Assembly (NCBI GenBank): GCA_012520015.1
Contig: JAAYPD010000376.1
Coordinates: 1-18,935 of the forward strand
From: Methanomicrobiales archaeon
GTDB taxonomy: Archaea; Halobacteriota; Methanomicrobia; Methanomicrobiales; Methanospirillaceae
Direction: 5' to 3'
Length of the DNA stretch: 18,935 bases
The notes beneath the pieces were generated by a model. It ran no database searches. It was not told the origin of the DNA and saw only the letters and a list, made by a program, of their open reading frames with translations. The stretch's first letter is position 1. Every line of letters begins with the position of its first letter. The position numbers were made by a program, and so were the translations under genes. Below, piece after piece: positions 15,603 through 18,935 of the stretch.

Positions 15603-16655
15603 TTATCTGAATAACTTTTCACTGATCCTTTCCGCATTGCTCTCCGGGCTGTACCTCTCAATCAGCAATGCCCTCATCAGATCAACGGTTTTAATGCGTT
15701 CAGACTCTGCAGAAAGCCAGAAGGCGGCAATCTCTGCTGCTTCATTATAACTTTTGAAGATAGGCAGTCTTATTCCTGCATCCCTGAATATCTCATCCTC
15801 CACATCCTTCCTGTGCTCAATGAGAGGAAGGGTGCCCGCAGCAAGCGCTTCCAGAAGGCGCAGATGGGCCCCGTTGATGATTGAAGGATTACCGTCAACC
15901 GGGATGATCTTTGTCCTGTTGAACATCCGGTTGAGCTTCTCTGAAGGAATAAACTCCGATCTGCGGAAGAGCGGCTCAAGTTCCGGGAAGAACGGAAACC
16001 ACCTCTCCCATGCATCGTTGCCGTAAATCCTGGTCCTGAATCCGGCAAAGCGGCTCATAAGCGCAGCCTTCCGGTATCCCCATGAACTCTTGTAGGAAGT
16101 CCCGACATAAAGAATATCCGTTTCCTCCTCACCTTCAGTCTCATTGTGCGGCAGCCTGTGATAAACAGTCTCATCCATGCCAGGGATGAAATGCATCGTC
16201 CTGTCAAGCCCCGTCATGTTAAGCTGCGCAATCCAGAAAGAGTCGGGAACAAGTACCAGATCAGCATGGGCAAGGCAGGCCAGGTAATAATCATTCTGCG
16301 GAGTGTAAAACGGACTATCGCCAAGAAAGAAGATCAGCTTTGAGATTTCACGTATTCTGTCACATGTCTCCGGCATCAGAAATTCAGAGTTGTATACGAT
16401 AACAATCCCCGGCCTGTAAGCTGACACTTCGGCCATGATCAGTTCATTGGCCAGTTTGAGAAAATAGCGGTCCCACTGGTTACGCACAGAATAAGAAAAA
16501 CGCTTCACCCGGGTATTGATGAAGAGCCTGTTTTTCCCCAATGCAGCCTTCACATCAAATGTCTTTACCTCTCCCGACATCTTCTCCATGATCGAGGTCA
16601 GTATTCTGTTCAGAGATACCCTTGAGGGGCACAAAATCAGTGATCTGTCAGTCAT
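15603..16655 (-). CDS. CgeB-like glycosyltransferase
   Basis: A 350-residue GT-B-like protein of the CgeB / glycosyl-transferases-group-1 type. FFLGDSPFYTP (109-119) lies at the domain boundary seen in this group, ILYVGTSYKSSWGYRKAAL (181-199) starts the C-terminal domain, and NGAHLRLLEALAAGTLPLI (261-279) resembles the donor-binding helix where an R-xx-E pattern replaces the strict E-x7-E. No membrane segments. Its exact sugar specificity is unknown; a role in the repeat unit is inferred from the locus. It starts 8 nt inside the end of the polymerase gene. Confidence 0.85.
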   Translation of the reverse strand: MTDRSLILCPSRVSLNRILTSIMEKMSGEVKTFDVKAALGKNRLFINTRVKRFSYSVRNQWDRYFLKLANELIMAEVSAYRPGIVIVYNSEFLMPETCDRIREISKLIFFLGDSPFYTPQNDYYLACLAHADLVLVPDSFWIAQLNMTGLDRTMHFIPGMDETVYHRLPHNETEGEEETDILYVGTSYKSSWGYRKAALMSRFAGFRTRIYGNDAWERWFPFFPELEPLFRRSEFIPSEKLNRMFNRTKIIPVDGNPSIINGAHLRLLEALAAGTLPLIEHRKDVEDEIFRDAGIRLPIFKSYNEAAEIAAFWLSAESERIKTVDLMRALLIERYSPESNAERISEKLFR

Positions 16656-18150
16656 GTTTGATTCTTCGCGGTTTTAATGACAAGTTGTAATAAAGGGTGC
16701 TCATCCCGAGAACGATGGCCTGCGGTATCGCCTTCAGGGGCAGAGTGTTGAAGTGAAACTGCTGGCTGCTGGTTGAATGTATGACAAACCAGCCGGCTAT
16801 GAATATTATGAAGATAAGGTAGCCGTATCGCAACGGCATTGACCTGTTTGACCTCCTGAAAGCGATGTACATCTGGTATGAGAAGTAGAGCAGGAACCCG
16901 TTCAGCAGCACGAATCCAACAATCCCGGAGAACATCAGCAGTGTCTGGTTGCCAACGTGGCCGTCGCTGCTCTTAAGCCCCACGTCTGAGAATCCCCATC
17001 CGAAAACAGGGTTTTGCTTCCACACTTTCATCACCCTCGGACTCCTGACATCAAGCCTTCGCAGGGTCCCCTTCGCAGTCAGGTCACCACTGCGGATTGA
17101 CTCGATCTTCAGTAACCTGTCCCTTGAAAACTCAACCTGACTGCGTATTCTGTCAGATTTACTGCCGATAAAAGTAAGCATGACTGACAGCAGCACAAGT
17201 ACTGCGATTTTCCTGAAATCTATGGTACGAACCAATAACCCTGACATAATGATAATCAGCCCGAAAGCAATCATCCATCCCCTTGTTGCAGAGAGGACAG
17301 ACATCATGGCTGCAGAGAATACCACAAGCATCAGGAACCAGTAACTAAATCCGCTTCTTCCCTTTACGCTCAGGAAGAGAAGGGCTCCGAACAGCCCGAC
17401 CAGTGTACTGAAGACATTGTAAAACCTGCGGAAAGCATCATCATCATCAATTTCCTCACCCACTGCCACAATATTTTCGAAAGGGTAAATACCCGTCAGC
17501 AATGAGAAAAGCTGAAGGGCAAAGGCTATGATCACCACAATGAAGATAATCCCGAAAAACCTCTTGTATGAATGAAGGTCAGGCATCAGGCGCGGAAGAG
17601 AATAAATCAGCAGGAAGGGAAGAGTGGTTTTAAGGACCCTGAAATAGATGTTAAGCTCGGGCGAAAGGCCCATGAACAAACCCCACACTATCAAAAGAAG
17701 CATGTATATGCCAAGTACCTGCATATATTTTTTGTAAAACACATTTAAACTGCTTCTCCTGGCTATAACCTTGACCACGCTGAGCAGGATGTAAAACTGG
17801 GCAAGCTCAATCGTGGGCAGTCCCGGCAGTATCGTCAGCGTAACTGAATAGAGTCCCATAAAGCCCATGAACCCATCTACCGTCACAAGGAAAAATGCCA
17901 GCCACATCGGTTCATCGTCGGAGCGGTAATAGAGAACCAGCACCAGCAGGTACCAGAACGAGGCGATTACTTCCGAGGTGAAATATGTTACGAAGATGGT
18001 TACCGCCGTCAGCAACAGGAACCAGACCACGCCCATGTCATATACCGGCTTTGCGAGATCGGCAACAGCTGCTGCCACGGGTGAAGTACCCGGGCTCCGG
18101 GGTATCTTCCGGCGGTAAAAAAGTGAACGGATTCTGTTGTTTGGTCTCAT
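16648..18150 (-). CDS. wzy: O-antigen polymerase/ligase-like membrane protein (Wzy/WaaL type)
   Basis: A 500-residue integral membrane protein with roughly eleven to twelve hydrophobic helices. The large loop between helices at about residues 325-415 contains VMKVWKQNPVFGWGFSDVG followed by DGHVGNQ, which matches the Wzy_C-type pattern (a conserved Arg/Lys-rich stretch, N-P-x-x-G-x-G and a His) of O-antigen polymerases and ligases. A basic cytoplasmic N-terminus precedes the first helix. It would polymerise, or less likely ligate, lipid-linked repeat units at the periplasmic face. The position right after Wzx supports a polymerase. It shares an ATGA overlap with the flippase gene. Polymerase versus ligase cannot be told from sequence alone, so the symbol is provisional. 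Confidence 0.85.
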   Translation of the reverse strand: MRPNNRIRSLFYRRKIPRSPGTSPVAAAVADLAKPVYDMGVVWFLLLTAVTIFVTYFTSEVIASFWYLLVLVLYYRSDDEPMWLAFFLVTVDGFMGFMGLYSVTLTILPGLPTIELAQFYILLSVVKVIARRSSLNVFYKKYMQVLGIYMLLLIVWGLFMGLSPELNIYFRVLKTTLPFLLIYSLPRLMPDLHSYKRFFGIIFIVVIIAFALQLFSLLTGIYPFENIVAVGEEIDDDDAFRRFYNVFSTLVGLFGALLFLSVKGRSGFSYWFLMLVVFSAAMMSVLSATRGWMIAFGLIIIMSGLLVRTIDFRKIAVLVLLSVMLTFIGSKSDRIRSQVEFSRDRLLKIESIRSGDLTAKGTLRRLDVRSPRVMKVWKQNPVFGWGFSDVGLKSSDGHVGNQTLLMFSGIVGFVLLNGFLLYFSYQMYIAFRRSNRSMPLRYGYLIFIIFIAGWFVIHSTSSQQFHFNTLPLKAIPQAIVLGMSTLYYNLSLKPRRIKHD

Positions 18151-18935
18151 CGGGAGAGCGTGGGTATATGGTCAGCGGCAAAAGCCCTTATATCATCAAG
18201 AGCCCTGACACGCATCAGCCTGGAAAGCGCCAGGAAGATCAGGACCAAAACCGAACATTTAAGAATAAGCTCTGTCCAGTCAGACATGGGAATAAACCTG
18301 ACCACGGCATAATTTACTGCCATGCATAGACCGGAGATAACAGCAAGTTTTGAGAGATCCGCACTGAGAGAAGCCGGTCTGACACCCTGATTCTTCACAA
18401 CAGCGAACAGTGATGCAGCAAGCGCCACTGCCGTTGAAGCAACCTGCCCCAGGATGAGCGCTTTTATGCCCAGACGCCATATAAGCAGTATGCTTGCAAG
18501 GATAGATGCCTTCCTCAGTATGTCAATCTTCAGGGTAAGACCGCTCCTGCCTGATGAAAGAATTATGCTCTGATTGAATATGAGAAGGGGGAAAAAGAAA
18601 CCGTCAAGAAAAAACAGCTGCATGTAAGGCACGGCCGGCAACCACTTTTCCGTCAGTGCCAGTGAAATGAACGGCCGGCTCGCCGCTATCAGGATAACTG
18701 TGCCGGCGAACATTATCATGCTGAGCATGTTGAACGACTTCACATAGTTCTTGTTGAACCTCTCCCTGTCATCCTGGACAATTGAAAATGCCGGATATAT
18801 TACCCTTGTTACCGATATGGAAGACTGCCTGATGAAAAGCTCGTAAAAGCGGTTTGCATTTGTATAAAAGCCAAGATCACGTGCAGTATAAAGTTTTCCT
18901 ATAAGGGGAAAATAGGCCTTTGTGAAAACCACATC
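18147..18935 (-). CDS. wzx: Wzx-type polysaccharide flippase, C-terminal part (5' end outside window)
   Basis: The frame runs off the right edge (first visible codons D-V-V-F-T-K), so the true start is upstream and only the C-terminal 262 residues are seen. KAYFPLIGKLYTARDLGFYTNANRF is the loop-rich region typical of WzxC-like lipopolysaccharide exporters in the MOP superfamily, here split as GKLYTARDLGFYT for recognition. About six hydrophobic helices follow. A full-length protein would have 12-14 helices and about 450-500 residues. Role: flipping undecaprenyl-linked repeat units across the inner membrane. It is the first gene seen of the minus-strand operon, and TGA overlaps the ATG of the polymerase gene. 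A GTG at 18932 could be mistaken for a start. Confidence 0.88.
   Translation of the reverse strand, partial: DVVFTKAYFPLIGKLYTARDLGFYTNANRFYELFIRQSSISVTRVIYPAFSIVQDDRERFNKNYVKSFNMLSMIMFAGTVILIAASRPFISLALTEKWLPAVPYMQLFFLDGFFFPLLIFNQSIILSSGRSGLTLKIDILRKASILASILLIWRLGIKALILGQVASTAVALAASLFAVVKNQGVRPASLSADLSKLAVISGLCMAVNYAVVRFIPMSDWTELILKCSVLVLIFLALSRLMRVRALDDIRAFAADHIPTLSR

Noticed and set aside
4952..18935. An exosortase/PEP-CTERM exopolysaccharide locus, suggested by the AsnB-like, PaaK-like and deacetylase set
   Set aside because: No exosortase-like membrane protein or PEP-CTERM-type sorting signal is present in the window; the secreted protein here has a T9SS domain.

Overview
The window looks like chromosomal DNA from a member of the Bacteroidota, probably a Bacteroidales-like anaerobe. 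The evidence is a protein with a type IX secretion (T9SS) C-terminal sorting domain, a giant exported protein built from Ig-like and PKD-like modules of the kind seen in gliding/T9SS cargo, AT-rich intergenic DNA without strong Shine-Dalgarno sequences, and genes of moderate GC content. No RNA genes, mobile elements or CRISPR arrays were seen.

Layout. (1) Positions 3933 to 1, minus strand: the first 1311 codons of a very large secreted modular surface protein whose C-terminus lies beyond the window. It reads as one uninterrupted frame and contains four tandem 88-90 residue repeats. (2) Positions 3934-4163: an AT-rich divergent intergenic region with a 12-bp perfect palindrome. (3) Positions 4164-4943, plus strand: a lone NodB-fold, polysaccharide deacetylase-like gene. 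(4) Positions 18935 down to 4952, minus strand: a tightly packed run of twelve genes with short overlaps or gaps (largest 54 nt), probably one operon for a cell-surface polysaccharide. In transcription order it encodes a Wzx flippase (5' end outside the window), a Wzy/O-antigen ligase-like membrane protein, a CgeB-like glycosyltransferase, a GT4 glycosyltransferase, a polysaccharide deacetylase, an asparagine-synthase-like amidotransferase without its glutaminase cysteine, a PaaK/CapK-like adenylate-forming enzyme, a second GT4, an ATP-grasp ligase, a membrane-anchored phosphatidylserine-decarboxylase-family enzyme, a DUF354 GT-B-like protein, and finally a T9SS cargo protein. A strong intrinsic terminator follows, embedded in the 3' end of the convergent deacetylase gene.

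How the genes may work together. Three or four glycosyltransferase-type proteins would build a lipid-linked repeat unit, Wzx would flip it and Wzy would polymerise it. The deacetylases would expose amines. The four unusual enzymes in the middle (AsnB-like, PaaK-like, ATP-grasp, PSD-like) suggest decoration of the sugar or lipid with amide, acyl, aminoacyl or ethanolamine-type groups. The T9SS cargo at the end of the operon raises the possibility that this glycan serves the surface attachment of secreted proteins. The last two statements are inference.
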